This document shows, piece by piece, positions 24,649-33,800 of a DNA stretch of 53,158 nucleotides. How positions within the stretch are numbered: the first letter of the stretch is position 1; each line of letters begins with the position of its first letter. The notes beneath the pieces were generated by a model. It was given only the letters and a program-made list of their open reading frames with translations, was not told the DNA's origin and made no database searches. A program made the translations under genes and the position numbers. Source of the stretch: Brucella daejeonensis (GTDB taxonomy: Bacteria; Pseudomonadota; Alphaproteobacteria; Rhizobiales; Rhizobiaceae); contig NZ_JACIJG010000023.1 in assembly GCF_014199265.1 (NCBI RefSeq), forward strand, positions 1 through 53,158, written 5' to 3'.

Positions 24649-25842
24649 ATGAATATGCAGGTTCTCGACGGTCGCCGTGACGCGAGCGGTGGCTACAAGG
24701 TGGATGTCAGCCGCGGCGAGCGCATCGGCCGGGTATCTTCGGAATGGTTCTCGCGCCCAGCCGACGAACGCTATCTCTCGCTCAACGAATTGATGGATTC
24801 CGTGCGCGGCCGCGCCGAGCGTAGCCGGACGCGCGTAATGGAAAGCGCGCTCATCCATGTAGAGGCAAGTCGCACAGACGCTGAAAACCTCTCTCTGATC
24901 CTGCCCGGTTCAGACACGCCGGTCGCGCCGACGCACTGGAGTTTCGGTCAGCTCGCCAGTCAGGTCGGCGCTCCCGCCGCCTATCTGCGCCAGCTCCCAG
25001 CTGCGCTTGCAGGCATCAACCTGCAATACGGTCTGACGTCCAACCGCGCCGAGCAGATAAAGACGCTCGAAACCGACGACGGCCGTGTCGAGCTCCGCGC
25101 CGTTACCGGCCCTGACTATGGACGCATCTACGACTACGAACTTGTCGAGGCCGTGCAGCGCATCGCCGGCAACGGCACCGGGGATACCCGTTGGAAGGTG
25201 CCGGGCGTGCTCGACTGGTCGACCGGCATCTACAATCCGCGTGTTGATATCACCAAGGATACGACCACGCTCTACGCTTCCGATCGGGACGTCTTCCTCT
25301 TCCTCGTGGACGATCTCAACCCCATCGAAGCCGGGCGTCTGCCGAATGGTTCGCCCGACCTCTACTTCCGGGGCTTCTATGTCTGGAATTCGGAAGTTGG
25401 CGCCAAGACGCTCGGCATGGCCAGCTTCTATCTCCGGGCGGTCTGCCAAAATCGCAATCTGTGGGGCGTCGAGGATTTCGAGGAAATCACCATCCGACAC
25501 TCCAAATATGCCGCGTCCCGTTTCGCGCACGAGGCGGCTCCGGCGCTGCTAAACTTCGCCAATTCCTCCCCGGTGCCTTTCATCAACGGCATCAAGGCCG
25601 CCCGCGAGCGGATCGTGGCGAAGAATGACGAGGACCGCACTGACTTCCTGCGCAAGCGAGGCTTCTCCAAGGCCGAGACCAGCAAGATCATCGACACGGT
25701 GCTGGCCGAAGAGGGCAGGCCGCCCGAGTCTATCTTCGACTTCGTGGCCGGTATCACCGCCGTTGCGCGCAACAAGCCGCATCAGGATGCGCGCCTCGAC
25801 ATGGAGGCTAAGGCCAAGAAGCTGCTCGACAGGGCAGCCTGA
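24649..25842 (+). CDS. DUF932 domain protein (phage/plasmid type)
   Basis: The start is ATG 24649, 8 bases after GGAGA; an in-frame ATG at 24634 lies inside the leader hairpin and is unlikely. The 397-aa product has the DUF932 pattern: an N-terminal FGQLASQVGAP region, then DWSTGIYNP, a TLYASDRDVFLFLVDD block and a FYVWNSEVGAKTLG stretch. DUF932 proteins are common on plasmids, phages and ICEs and are expressed early; some are linked to DNA replication or recombination, but the biochemical role is unknown. It is followed by parB with the same kind of leader, so both are probably controlled together. Confidence 0.88.
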   Translation: MNMQVLDGRRDASGGYKVDVSRGERIGRVSSEWFSRPADERYLSLNELMDSVRGRAERSRTRVMESALIHVEASRTDAENLSLILPGSDTPVAPTHWSFGQLASQVGAPAAYLRQLPAALAGINLQYGLTSNRAEQIKTLETDDGRVELRAVTGPDYGRIYDYELVEAVQRIAGNGTGDTRWKVPGVLDWSTGIYNPRVDITKDTTTLYASDRDVFLFLVDDLNPIEAGRLPNGSPDLYFRGFYVWNSEVGAKTLGMASFYLRAVCQNRNLWGVEDFEEITIRHSKYAASRFAHEAAPALLNFANSSPVPFINGIKAARERIVAKNDEDRTDFLRKRGFSKAETSKIIDTVLAEEGRPPESIFDFVAGITAVARNKPHQDARLDMEAKAKKLLDRAA

Positions 25843-25930
25843 CATCCGTCAAGCGGGGAATGCGGGTTTCCGGATTTCCGGCTTTGCACGTTTCTGCCTT
25901 CCGTTTCGCCGGTTTCGTGGCGCTGCCCTC

Positions 25931-26007
25931 CTAGAGTGAGAGGGCGGCGCTTCGCTTCATGACGGGTTTAGGGTCGAGAGAAAGGCTCTCGGCGCCCGTC
26001 GTGGAGA
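25931..26007 (+). promoter_or_regulatory. Structured 5' leader of the parB gene (leader 2)
   Basis: CTAGAGTGAGAG (25931-25942) is followed by outer stem CATGACGGG (25958-25966) with CCCGTCGTG (25995-26003). The inner stem is TCGAGAG (25974-25980) with CTCTCGG (25986-25992) and a 5-nt loop. The internal loops are TTTAGGG and CG, as in leader 1. Four of the seven inner pairs differ from leader 1 by compensating double changes. GGAGA (26003-26007) follows directly. Confidence 0.65.
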
Positions 26008-26015
26008 CTACCCCG

Positions 26016-27641
26016 ATGGCTACTGCTACTCAGAAAATCACGTTGTCGTCCTCGCGCGACATTCCCTTCAACAAGCTCGTCCTGAGCCAGTCGAACGTCC
26101 GCCGCATCAAGGCCGGTGTCTCGATCGAAGACCTGGCGACTTCGATTGCGCGTCGCGGCCTGATCCAGAGCCTTCACGTCCGACCTGTCCTTGATGCAGA
26201 CGGTCAGGAAACCGGTATGTTCGAAGTGCCTGCCGGAGGACGCCGCTATCAGGCCCTCGCAATCCTGGTAAAGCAGAAGCGCCTCGCAAAGACCGCGCCG
26301 GTCCCCTGCGTCGTCGGCGATGCCGCCAGCAACATCCTGATGGAAGAGATTTCCTTTGCCGAGAATGACGAGCGCGTGCCGCCCCATCCGCTCGACCAGT
26401 ATCGCGCCTTCCAGACCATGCGCGACAAGGGCATGACCGAGGAAGACATCGCCGCAGCCTTCCTCATCGACGTTAACGTCGTCAAGCAGCGCCTGCGCCT
26501 GGCATCCATCTCGCCAGTGTTGCTCGACATCTATGCCGAAGACGGCATCGAGCTGAAGCAGCTCATGGCCTTCACCGTTTCCGATGACCATGCTCGCCAG
26601 GAACAGGTCTGGGCGGCGATCAAGGACGGCTGGCAGAAGGAGCCTTGGCGGATTCGCCATATGCTGACCGAGACTGCGGTACGCGCGGCCGACAAACGCG
26701 CCGTGTTTGTCGGCATCGACGCCTACGAGGCGGCGGGCGGCTACGTCCTGCGAGACCTGTTCGAGAGCGACAACGGCGGCTGGCTGCAAGATCCGATGCT
26801 GCTCGATCGACTGGTCGGCGAAAAGCTGAAGACCGTCGCCGAGGAAATTGCCGGCGAAGGCTGGAAGTGGGTCGAGATCGCCGTCAACTTCCCATTTGGG
26901 CACAATGACGGCTTGCGGGCGATCGTCGGTACGGTTGCCGATCTGTCCGACGAGGAGCGTGCCGCCCGTGAGGCGCTTCGTAATGAATATGATCGTCTCG
27001 AGGCCGAATATGGGGAAGCCGACGAACTGCCGGACGAGATCGATCAGCGCCTTGGCGAGATCGAACAGGCGCTCGATGCCTTCGAGCACCGTCCGGCGAT
27101 CTACCATCCGGCGGAAATCATCCGCGCCGGCGTGTTCATCAGCATCGATCGTGATGGCGATCTGTTCGTAGATCGCGGCTATGTCCGCCCCGAGGACGAA
27201 GCTCCTCTTGCCGATGATGTTGAAGAGAGCGATGTCGATCACGAAACTCCGGCCGCGGTAATCGGGGCCGATGGCGCGATCCAGCATACCGTCATCACCA
27301 TCGGCAGCCAGGCGGCCGAGCCGGAGGATGAAGACGAGGAAGACGTCATCAAGCCGCTGCCCGAACGGCTGGTGATCGAATTGACTGCACATCGCTCACT
27401 AGCGCTCCGCGATGCGGTCGGTGCCAATCCGCATGTCGCGCTCACGGCTCTTTTGCATAAACTGGTTCGCGACACCTTCCAGCGCACGAGTACGTCGGGT
27501 GCGAGCCTGCAAGCTTCGGTCAATCACGTCTTTTTCCGTGAGCAGGGCAGGGATCTCGCTGACGCGCCCTATGCAAAATCTGTCACCCAGCGGCATGAGG
27601 ACTGGAAGGCGGATATTCCGGCCGACGATGACGCGCTCTAG
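26016..27641 (+). CDS. parB: ParB/Spo0J-type protein, truncated by an in-frame TAG
   Basis: ATG 26016 is chosen because GGAGA lies 8 bases upstream; the longer frame from 25959 runs through the leader. Residues 10-115 form the ParB nuclease-like/CTPase fold: NKLVLSQSNVRR, IARRGLIQSLHV, PAGGRRYQAL and SFAENDERVPPHPLDQ. They are followed by a helix-turn-helix (DIAAAFLIDVNVVKQRL). Residues 330-460 are acidic and charged. TAG at 27639-27641 stops translation after 541 aa, yet the frame continues for 173 more codons of conserved-looking protein. Homologues on rhizobial elements are about 700 aa, so this allele is probably shortened. It may act in partition or as a DNA-binding regulator of the element. 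Confidence 0.88.
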   Translation: MATATQKITLSSSRDIPFNKLVLSQSNVRRIKAGVSIEDLATSIARRGLIQSLHVRPVLDADGQETGMFEVPAGGRRYQALAILVKQKRLAKTAPVPCVVGDAASNILMEEISFAENDERVPPHPLDQYRAFQTMRDKGMTEEDIAAAFLIDVNVVKQRLRLASISPVLLDIYAEDGIELKQLMAFTVSDDHARQEQVWAAIKDGWQKEPWRIRHMLTETAVRAADKRAVFVGIDAYEAAGGYVLRDLFESDNGGWLQDPMLLDRLVGEKLKTVAEEIAGEGWKWVEIAVNFPFGHNDGLRAIVGTVADLSDEERAAREALRNEYDRLEAEYGEADELPDEIDQRLGEIEQALDAFEHRPAIYHPAEIIRAGVFISIDRDGDLFVDRGYVRPEDEAPLADDVEESDVDHETPAAVIGADGAIQHTVITIGSQAAEPEDEDEEDVIKPLPERLVIELTAHRSLALRDAVGANPHVALTALLHKLVRDTFQRTSTSGASLQASVNHVFFREQGRDLADAPYAKSVTQRHEDWKADIPADDDAL

Positions 27642-28163
27642 GATTGGCTTGCCGTGCTCGACGATACCAGCCGCCTAGCGCTGCTCGCCCATTGCGTCGC
27701 CTACGGGGTTAACGTCTTATATGAGCGTCCAAATCCCCACAGCGCCACCGGAATCTCCCAGGCAGCTCTTGATCGCCGCATGGCCGAGGCCGATCGGCTG
27801 GCGCGCTCCACCGAACTCGACATGGTGGACGCGGGCTTCCGGCCCACGGTCGAGAACTACCTCGGACGCGTGACCAAGCCGCGCATCCTCGCCGCCGTCC
27901 GTGAAGGCGCCGGCGAGCGTGCGGCCGAGCTCATCGCCCATCTGAAAAAGGGTGACATGGCGGTGGAGGCCGAGCGACTCCTGGCGGATACCGGCTGGCT
28001 GCCGGAACCGCTGCGCCTTGCCGATCTCGATGGCGAGGCTGCCGCAGAGGTCACCGCGGCCGAAGCGGATGGCGCCGGGGAGGCGCTGCCTGATTTTCTC
28101 GCCGGTGACGACGACGATGCCGACAACGACGACGAGCATGGTGCGATGATCGCGGCCGAATAA
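27642..28163 (+). pseudogene. C-terminal part of ParB beyond the in-frame TAG
   Basis: Directly after the TAG, in the same frame, the sequence reads DWLAVLDDTSRLALLAHC, followed by a YERPNP motif and a long helical region rich in alanine and leucine. It ends in an acidic tail (DDDDADNDDE) and a TAA at 28161-28163. GTG 27654 could permit separate translation, but there is no ribosome site. A TGG-to-TAG change (the residue before DW is often W in such proteins) is the simplest explanation. If TAG is suppressed or is a sequencing error, the full ParB would be 715 aa. Confidence 0.65.
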
Positions 28164-28211
28164 GTGCGACGCTGGGCTGCTGCGATCGGCCCCGCATTTC
28201 TGCTCCCCTTC

Positions 28212-28245
28212 AAAAAAGGCGTTCCGCTGTCCGGCGGAGCGCCTT
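28212..28245. terminator. Bidirectional Rho-independent terminator
   Basis: AAGGCGTTCCGC (28216-28227) pairs with GCGGAGCGCCTT (28234-28245), one G-T pair, loop TGTCCG. The A run before it (28212-28217) serves the leftward gene ending at 28280, and TTGTCT after it serves parB. Confidence 0.8.
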
Positions 28246-28279
28246 GTCTCATGCCGCGCTCGGTCATCCCGCTAGCTTG

Positions 28280-28936
28280 TCAGGGATGAAGCTGTATCAG
28301 TGGCGAGCAACATTTCTTGAATTTCTTGCCGCTCTGGCAAAAGCATCGATCATTCGGTCTGGTGTTGCGGGCGAGATCGACGAAGACGGCGCCAAGGCTT
28401 TGCTGGACGACTCGTCCGAGTGCTGCGAGATGGTTGCGATCCATGGTGAACCGGTTGCCCAAGGAATGTTGTTCGATCGTTCGCTGCAATGTGTCTGCAG
28501 CCCGTATCCAGTCCGGAACACTGGCAAACTGGCCGAGGCTCTTCTTGATGTTGATCAGTCGCTTTTGCCCAACGAAATCGTATGTGCGGACGGGGTCCGG
28601 GAGAAACAAAATTCTTGTTTCACCGTTTATCGGCGGGGTAATGTCGAGCAACGCCCCGTCCTTCTCCCAAACCGCATGATGTTCCGCCTCGATGAACACA
28701 CGCGGCCATTCCCAGATCAGCCAGCCGTAGACGAGCGATCCGCCGTCACGGTCGACCTTGGCCGCGACATTGTTGAAGCATTCTGACGGTTGCGCCTCAT
28801 TATCGGGCTGGACTGCGATGTAGGCCGGCCTGGCATCGGCATTGATACCGGCGCAGAATGCCAGTACGGCCGGGCTCAACTCCTTCGGCGACGTCGTATA
28901 GCTCTTCTTGAACAGGTCGGTGCTGATCGCGGGCAC
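28280..28936 (-). CDS. SEC-C motif protein, 218 aa
   Basis: ATG 28936 to a stop at 28280. The last 30 residues hold the SEC-C zinc-binding motif (NDRCFCQSGKKFKKCC), as at the C-terminus of SecA and of many nucleic-acid-associated proteins. The first 185 residues are a globular domain with no recognised family. SEC-C proteins of unknown role are frequent on mobile elements and defence islands. It is convergent with parB across a terminator and lies 30 bp downstream of the leftward small gene 28967-29203, so the two may be one transcript. Confidence 0.8.
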   Translation of the reverse strand: MPAISTDLFKKSYTTSPKELSPAVLAFCAGINADARPAYIAVQPDNEAQPSECFNNVAAKVDRDGGSLVYGWLIWEWPRVFIEAEHHAVWEKDGALLDITPPINGETRILFLPDPVRTYDFVGQKRLINIKKSLGQFASVPDWIRAADTLQRTIEQHSLGNRFTMDRNHLAALGRVVQQSLGAVFVDLARNTRPNDRCFCQSGKKFKKCCSPLIQLHP

Positions 28937-28966
28937 GCCGATCCTCCGGGTTCGGTGTTACGGCGA

Positions 28967-29203
28967 TCAGTCCCGCCGCACGACGACGACATGTGACAGG
29001 CCCCGGTCGACGGCCTGCTCCTTCGCCCGCTCGATCACCTCGGTCAGAAGCATGTCGAAGGGACCGGAGCCTCCCCAGTCCTTTTCGTCGCTGACGTGGA
29101 AATAACCTTTGTCACTCGTGCCGGGTATGCCGTCCCTGTGAACGCGCACAACGATGTGACGTTCGTCCGGCATTTCGGGCGGCGCCCAGATGACTGTTAC
29201 CAT
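28967..29203 (-). CDS. Small hypothetical protein, 78 aa
   Basis: The start is probably ATG 29203; an in-frame ATG at 29224 follows GGGAC and cannot be excluded. The product has a TVIWAPPEMPDERHIVVRVH beginning, a GYFHVSDEKDWGG middle and a hydrophobic strand SHVVVVRRD at the end. No family recognised. A hairpin (29229-29263 on the opposite strand) sits just before the start, resembling the leaders of other genes here. It is divergent from the zinc-finger acetyltransferase gene. Confidence 0.55.
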   Translation of the reverse strand: MVTVIWAPPEMPDERHIVVRVHRDGIPGTSDKGYFHVSDEKDWGGSGPFDMLLTEVIERAKEQAVDRGLSHVVVVRRD

Positions 29204-29228
29204 TTTTCGGGCCCCATAACCCATGCAC

Positions 29229-29263
29229 GTCCCGTCACCTTAGAGTCATCGACAAGACGGGAC
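29229..29263 (-). promoter_or_regulatory. Leader hairpin before the 29203 gene
   Basis: GTCCCGTC (29229-29236) and GACGGGAC (29256-29263) pair perfectly. On the minus strand this stem ends a few bases before the start of the small gene and contains the GACGGG core seen in leaders 1-3. The rest of 29264-29413 is the promoter side of the acetyltransferase gene. Confidence 0.45.
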
Positions 29264-29413
29264 ATCGTCCGCACCAGGAATCATTCTGTGCAGGGATCAT
29301 ATCTCAACAAATGGCGGACAGTTTCGATTTATGATTTTCTCCCGCTTATTTCGTTTGAAACTGTAGTGTTGATATCCGGAAAAACAATAATCGTCGCTGC
29401 ATTGGGGGAGCGT

Positions 29414-30565
29414 ATGGAAGTCGAAGGACAAACGATCCGGGCGATATGGGATGCGTTACAACGACCGGAGCCGACCGATCGCCCATTTCCGGTTTCGTTG
29501 GCCACAAAGATTACTGAGGCCGGATGGGCATCGACGGCCGATATCGAAGATTTGCTGCTTATGCTCGACCGCAGATCGGACCCGCCGGCGGTCATCGATA
29601 TCGAAAAGTTCGCCGCCGCGCTCGACTTGCAGTTCCGCGCTGTTTTCTCGCGTCCGAAACATCGTCTCGATGACGGTTTTGGTCGTTCCATGCTTTCCGC
29701 GATCGATACTGCCGCCTTCTGCATCTTCATCGAACGATTGGGGTTCCGGATCGACCTGACGATCTTGTGCGCTCGGCTCAAGGGGCTAATTCCGCCGGTT
29801 TCGCATCTGAGTGAGGACGAGATCTCGGTTCTCTTCTACGACCAGAACCGTCATCGCTTGTCGCCTGTAACTCTCTCGGCGCCCCCCCGGCCATGGCGGG
29901 GAATGCGCACGCTGCGGCACAAGACGGAATTGGGTTATCGGCTGGAGTATCTGATTGACGACGATGGTGAGCCTCTGTGGCTGAAGATCGTCGCTCCGAA
30001 ATATCGCAAGCGCCCAGAGACGCAATCCGTGACCTGCCCCGATTGCGGAATGCTCTACGTCAAGGGCCTGCGGACCGATGAACAGATGCACCGGTCGTTC
30101 CATCGCAAGCGCTTCGCCATTATAGACCCGAAGCCGAACCGGCAATTCGCGGATGCATTGTCCCGCGATCTCGACGCTCCCTGGGTGGATGCGTCGTCAC
30201 CGAAATGGAAACGCAAGGCGGTCTATGATCGGGCGCTGGAGTTCAAGCGCGAGCTTGGCTACGACTTCGTGCAATGGCAGACCGATCCCGATCACGACGA
30301 TGAAGCGGTCGGGTTCCTGTTTTCCGATGACGAGGATCGGATCGTCGGTGCCTGCGCGTTTCGCCCCCAGCCGGATGGTCGCGGAGAGAGCCCCTGGCGG
30401 CTCGACTGGATATGGATTTGCCCCGATGCGCGGCGCCGGGGTCTGTTGGGGCGCCAGTGGGATCGCTTTCGCCAGCGTTTCGGTGTCTTCGACATCGAGC
30501 CGCCGATCTCGGAAGCAATGCAGGCGTTTTTACGCAAGCGCGGATGCGCCGGCCTGATCAGGTAA
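29414..30565 (+). CDS. C2H2 zinc-finger plus GNAT acetyltransferase, ESCO1/Eco1-like
   Basis: ATG 29414 follows GGGGGAG closely and is preferred to the frame start at 29096, which would overlap the divergent gene. The 383-aa protein has an unrecognised N-terminal region (1-195). A finger CPDCGMLY...MHRSFHRK follows with Cys208, Cys211, His226 and His230, and then an acetyltransferase domain (about 300-383). That domain has the pattern WRLDWIWICPDARRRGLLG, then RFGVFDIEPPISEAMQAFL. A finger followed by this acetyltransferase block is how eukaryotic cohesin acetyltransferases (Eco1/ESCO1) are built. The acetyl-CoA loop is RRRGLLG. The substrate is unknown; a DNA-bound or SMC-like protein would be a natural guess. 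Confidence 0.75.
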   Translation: MEVEGQTIRAIWDALQRPEPTDRPFPVSLATKITEAGWASTADIEDLLLMLDRRSDPPAVIDIEKFAAALDLQFRAVFSRPKHRLDDGFGRSMLSAIDTAAFCIFIERLGFRIDLTILCARLKGLIPPVSHLSEDEISVLFYDQNRHRLSPVTLSAPPRPWRGMRTLRHKTELGYRLEYLIDDDGEPLWLKIVAPKYRKRPETQSVTCPDCGMLYVKGLRTDEQMHRSFHRKRFAIIDPKPNRQFADALSRDLDAPWVDASSPKWKRKAVYDRALEFKRELGYDFVQWQTDPDHDDEAVGFLFSDDEDRIVGACAFRPQPDGRGESPWRLDWIWICPDARRRGLLGRQWDRFRQRFGVFDIEPPISEAMQAFLRKRGCAGLIR

Positions 30566-30611
30566 TCGTTTCGAGGAATTCGGCCAGCAGCCTGTTGAAC
30601 GCCTTCGCCTC

Positions 30612-30810
30612 CTAGCGATGAGGAGCATGCCCTGTCCCTGATTTGATGAGGGCGGTTCCCGCGTACGTTCATGACGCGGGGGGAAGTCGCAATATGCAAA
30701 TCTCCATGTAGCGGCGGTTGTCGGAAAGGAAAAGGGCCGTGGGACGGGGTTGAGCCTGGGCGGTCGAGAGAGAGCGCTGCGCGGGCTTCCCCGTTCCTGC
30801 TCTCCCGAGG
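30612..30810 (+). promoter_or_regulatory. Structured leader of the methylase-helicase gene (leader 3)
   Basis: CTAGCGATGAGGAG (30612-30625) resembles the blocks before leaders 1 and 2. A first hairpin is CCCGCGT (30658-30664) with ACGCGGG (30674-30680). A second has outer stem GGGACGGGG (30741-30749) with CCCCGTTCC (30789-30797) and inner stem AGCCTG (30753-30758) with CGGGCT (30782-30787). GAGG (30807-30810) is the ribosome site. The stretch 30566-30819 contains no gene. Confidence 0.5.
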
Positions 30811-30819
30811 CTTCCTCTC

Positions 30820-33800
30820 ATGAACATCACCTTGCCCCTGGCCGCCCCGGTCGCGCCTGTTGCCCATGCACCCGCCATTCTCGCGGCCGCCAATCATCTT
30901 CTCGGCCATCTCGAACGCGGTGAGCGCATCGATGCGGCCATCCTGCGCTCGGCCATGGAGACCGCCTTCGGTGCATCAGACTCCAGCGGGGCCTGGAATT
31001 GGAAAGCGGCCTACGACGCCTGCGAAGTGGCCACGGTCCTGTTTCTCCGGAAATACGGACGTGCGCTTTTCCGTAAAGCCGTCTCTCCGGTTTCGCGGCT
31101 TTCCGCTCTGTCGAAAATCGCCGGCCTCCTGCCCACCCATACCCGCCGCTCGGAAGAGAGCCAGGCATTCCAGCAGTTTTCGACGCCCGTTCCGCTGGCC
31201 CTAGCGAGCGTGACGGCGGCGGCCATCATGTCGAACGACATCGTGCTTGAACCTTCGGCTGGAACCGGACTTCTCGCCATCCTGGCCGAGATCAGCGGCG
31301 GTACGCTCCTCCTCAACGAACTGGTCGAGGTTCGCGCCGATCTGCTCGCCTCTCTCTTTCCGGCGATCGCCGTCACGCGCGTCGACGCCGCGCAAATCGA
31401 CGATCATCTCGCACCGGGCGCCGTGCCATCCGTGGTGCTGATGAATCCGCCATTCTCGGCCCTGGCGAACGTCTCCGGCCGTGTGGCCGATGCCGGCTTC
31501 CGCCATATCGCCTCGGCGCTGAACCGCCTCGCTCCTGGCGGGCGGCTGGTGACGATCACCGGCGCCAATGTCGGGCCGGACCTTCCCGACTGGCGCGATG
31601 CCTTCGTCCGCTTGCAGGACCGTAGCACGATCGTCTTTTCCGCCGGTATCGCCGGCTCGGTCTATGCCAAGCACGGCACGACCTTTCCGACACGGCTCAC
31701 GGTCATTGACAAGACGCCAGCCGATGATCCGGCCATCGTCCCGGCCTCGCCGGGCGTCGCGTCGGACGTCGCCACGCTGCTCGGCTGGATCGAGGCTCAG
31801 GTTCCGCCGCGCCGGCCGGTCGCGCTGCCGCAAGTCCCGATGCAGCTTCCGGCGGCGGCGGCCAGGAGCGTGCGCGGCTATCTCGCCCGCTCGGCCGCGT
31901 CACGTCCTGCCGCGACCGTCGCCGCCGATCCCGAAGGCGTGGAGCTGGCCTATGAGACGGTGGATTGGACGTCGCCCGACACGGCGCATCTGACCGATGC
32001 CATCTATGAGGAATACGGATTGCAGGCGATCCGTATTCCCGGCTCTCAGGTGCATCCGACCAAGCTGGTCCAGTCCGCTGCGATGGCGAGCATCGCGCCG
32101 CCGAAGCCGAGCTATCGGCCGATGCTGCCGGCCAATATTCTCGGCCTCCTGTCCGACGCCCAGTTGGAAACGGTGATCTATGCCGGCGAGGCCCACTCTG
32201 ACTATCTCGCCGGATCGTGGACGGTCGATGACACCTTCGACGTCATTCAGGCCGCCCCGGCCGACGCCGCGAAGGCGGTGCGTTTCCGCCGCGGCTTCAT
32301 GCTCGGCGATGGGACCGGCGCGGGCAAGGGACGCCAGTCGGCCGGCATTATTCTGGACAATTGGCTTCGTGGTCGCCGGAAGGCTGTCTGGATCTCGAAA
32401 TCCGACAAGCTGATCGAGGACGCGCAACGTGACTGGTCGGCCCTCGGCATGGAGCGCCTGCTGGTCACGCCGCTGTCGCGCTTCCCCCAAGGCGCAAGGA
32501 TCACCCTGTCGGAAGGCGTCCTATTTACGACCTATGCCACGCTACGCTCCGACGACCGTGGAGAGAGGGTTTCCAGGGTCCGGCAGATCGTCGAATGGTT
32601 GGGCTCCGACTTCGATGGAGTGATCATTTTCGACGAAAGCCACGCAATGCAGAACGCTGGCGGCGGCAAGGGAGAACGCGGCGACGTCGCCGCATCACAG
32701 CAGGGGCGCGCGGGTCTGCGGCTGCAGCACGCGCTTCCCGATGCGCGCGTCGTCTACGTCTCCGCCACAGGCGCCACCACGGTCCATAACCTGGCCTATG
32801 CACAGCGGCTCGGCCTGTGGGGCGGGGAGGACTTCCCCTTCGCCACGCGGGCCGAGTTCGTGGAAGCGATCGAGGACGGCGGCGTTGCAGCCATGGAGGT
32901 TCTGGCCCGCGATCTCCGCTCGCTCGGCCTCTATACCGCGCGCTCGCTGTCCTATGACGGCGTGGAATACGAGCTGGTCGAGCACAAGCTGACGGCCGAG
33001 CAGCATCGCATCTACGATGCCTACGCCGGCGCGTTCGCGATCATCCATAACCATCTCGACGCGGCGATGGAGGCGGCCAACATCACCGGCAGCGGCGACA
33101 CGCTGAACAAGCAGGCGAAGTCCGCCGCCCGCTCGGCCTTCGAGTCGGCCAAGCAGAGGTTCTTCGGACATCTCCTGACCAGCATGAAAACCCCGACGCT
33201 GATCGGCTCGATCGAGCGCGATCTCGAAGCGGGCCACGCCGCCGTCATCCAGATCGTCTCGACCGGCGAAGCGCTGATGGAGCGCCGGCTGGGCGAGATC
33301 CCGACCGAGGAATGGAACGACGTCCGCGTGGACATCACGCCGAGGGAATATGTCCTCGACTACCTCGCCCATTCCTTCCCGGTTCAGCTCTACGCGCCGT
33401 TCACCGACACGGAGGGCAACCTCTCTTCGCGGCCGGTCTATCGCGACGGCCAGCCCGTCGAGAGCCGCGAAGCCGTCGCCCGCCGCGACGAACTGATCGA
33501 GCGGCTCGCCAGTCTGCCGCCAGTCCCCGGTGCGCTCGACCAGATCGTCCAGAGATTCGGCACGGACATGGTGGCGGAGGTGACAGGCCGATCCCGCCGG
33601 ATCGTCCGCACAGGCGAACGGCTCGTCGTCGAGAATCGCGCGCCATCCGCTAATCTGGCGGAGACGGCCGCCTTCATGGACGACCTGAAGCGCGTGCTGG
33701 TCTTCTCGGACGCGGGCGGGACCGGGCGCAGTTACCACGCCGAACTGTCGGCGCGAAACCGGCGGCTGCGCGTCCACTATCTTCTCGAACCGGGCTGGAA

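Noticed and set aside
27639..27641. TAG read as pyrrolysine or suppressed amber
   Set aside because: Other genes in the window (for example ardC, herA and the 1541 gene) end in TAG normally, so general suppression is unlikely.
29096..29413. N-terminal extension of the zinc-finger acetyltransferase
   Set aside because: Overlaps a divergent gene and its leader hairpin and lacks a ribosome site.
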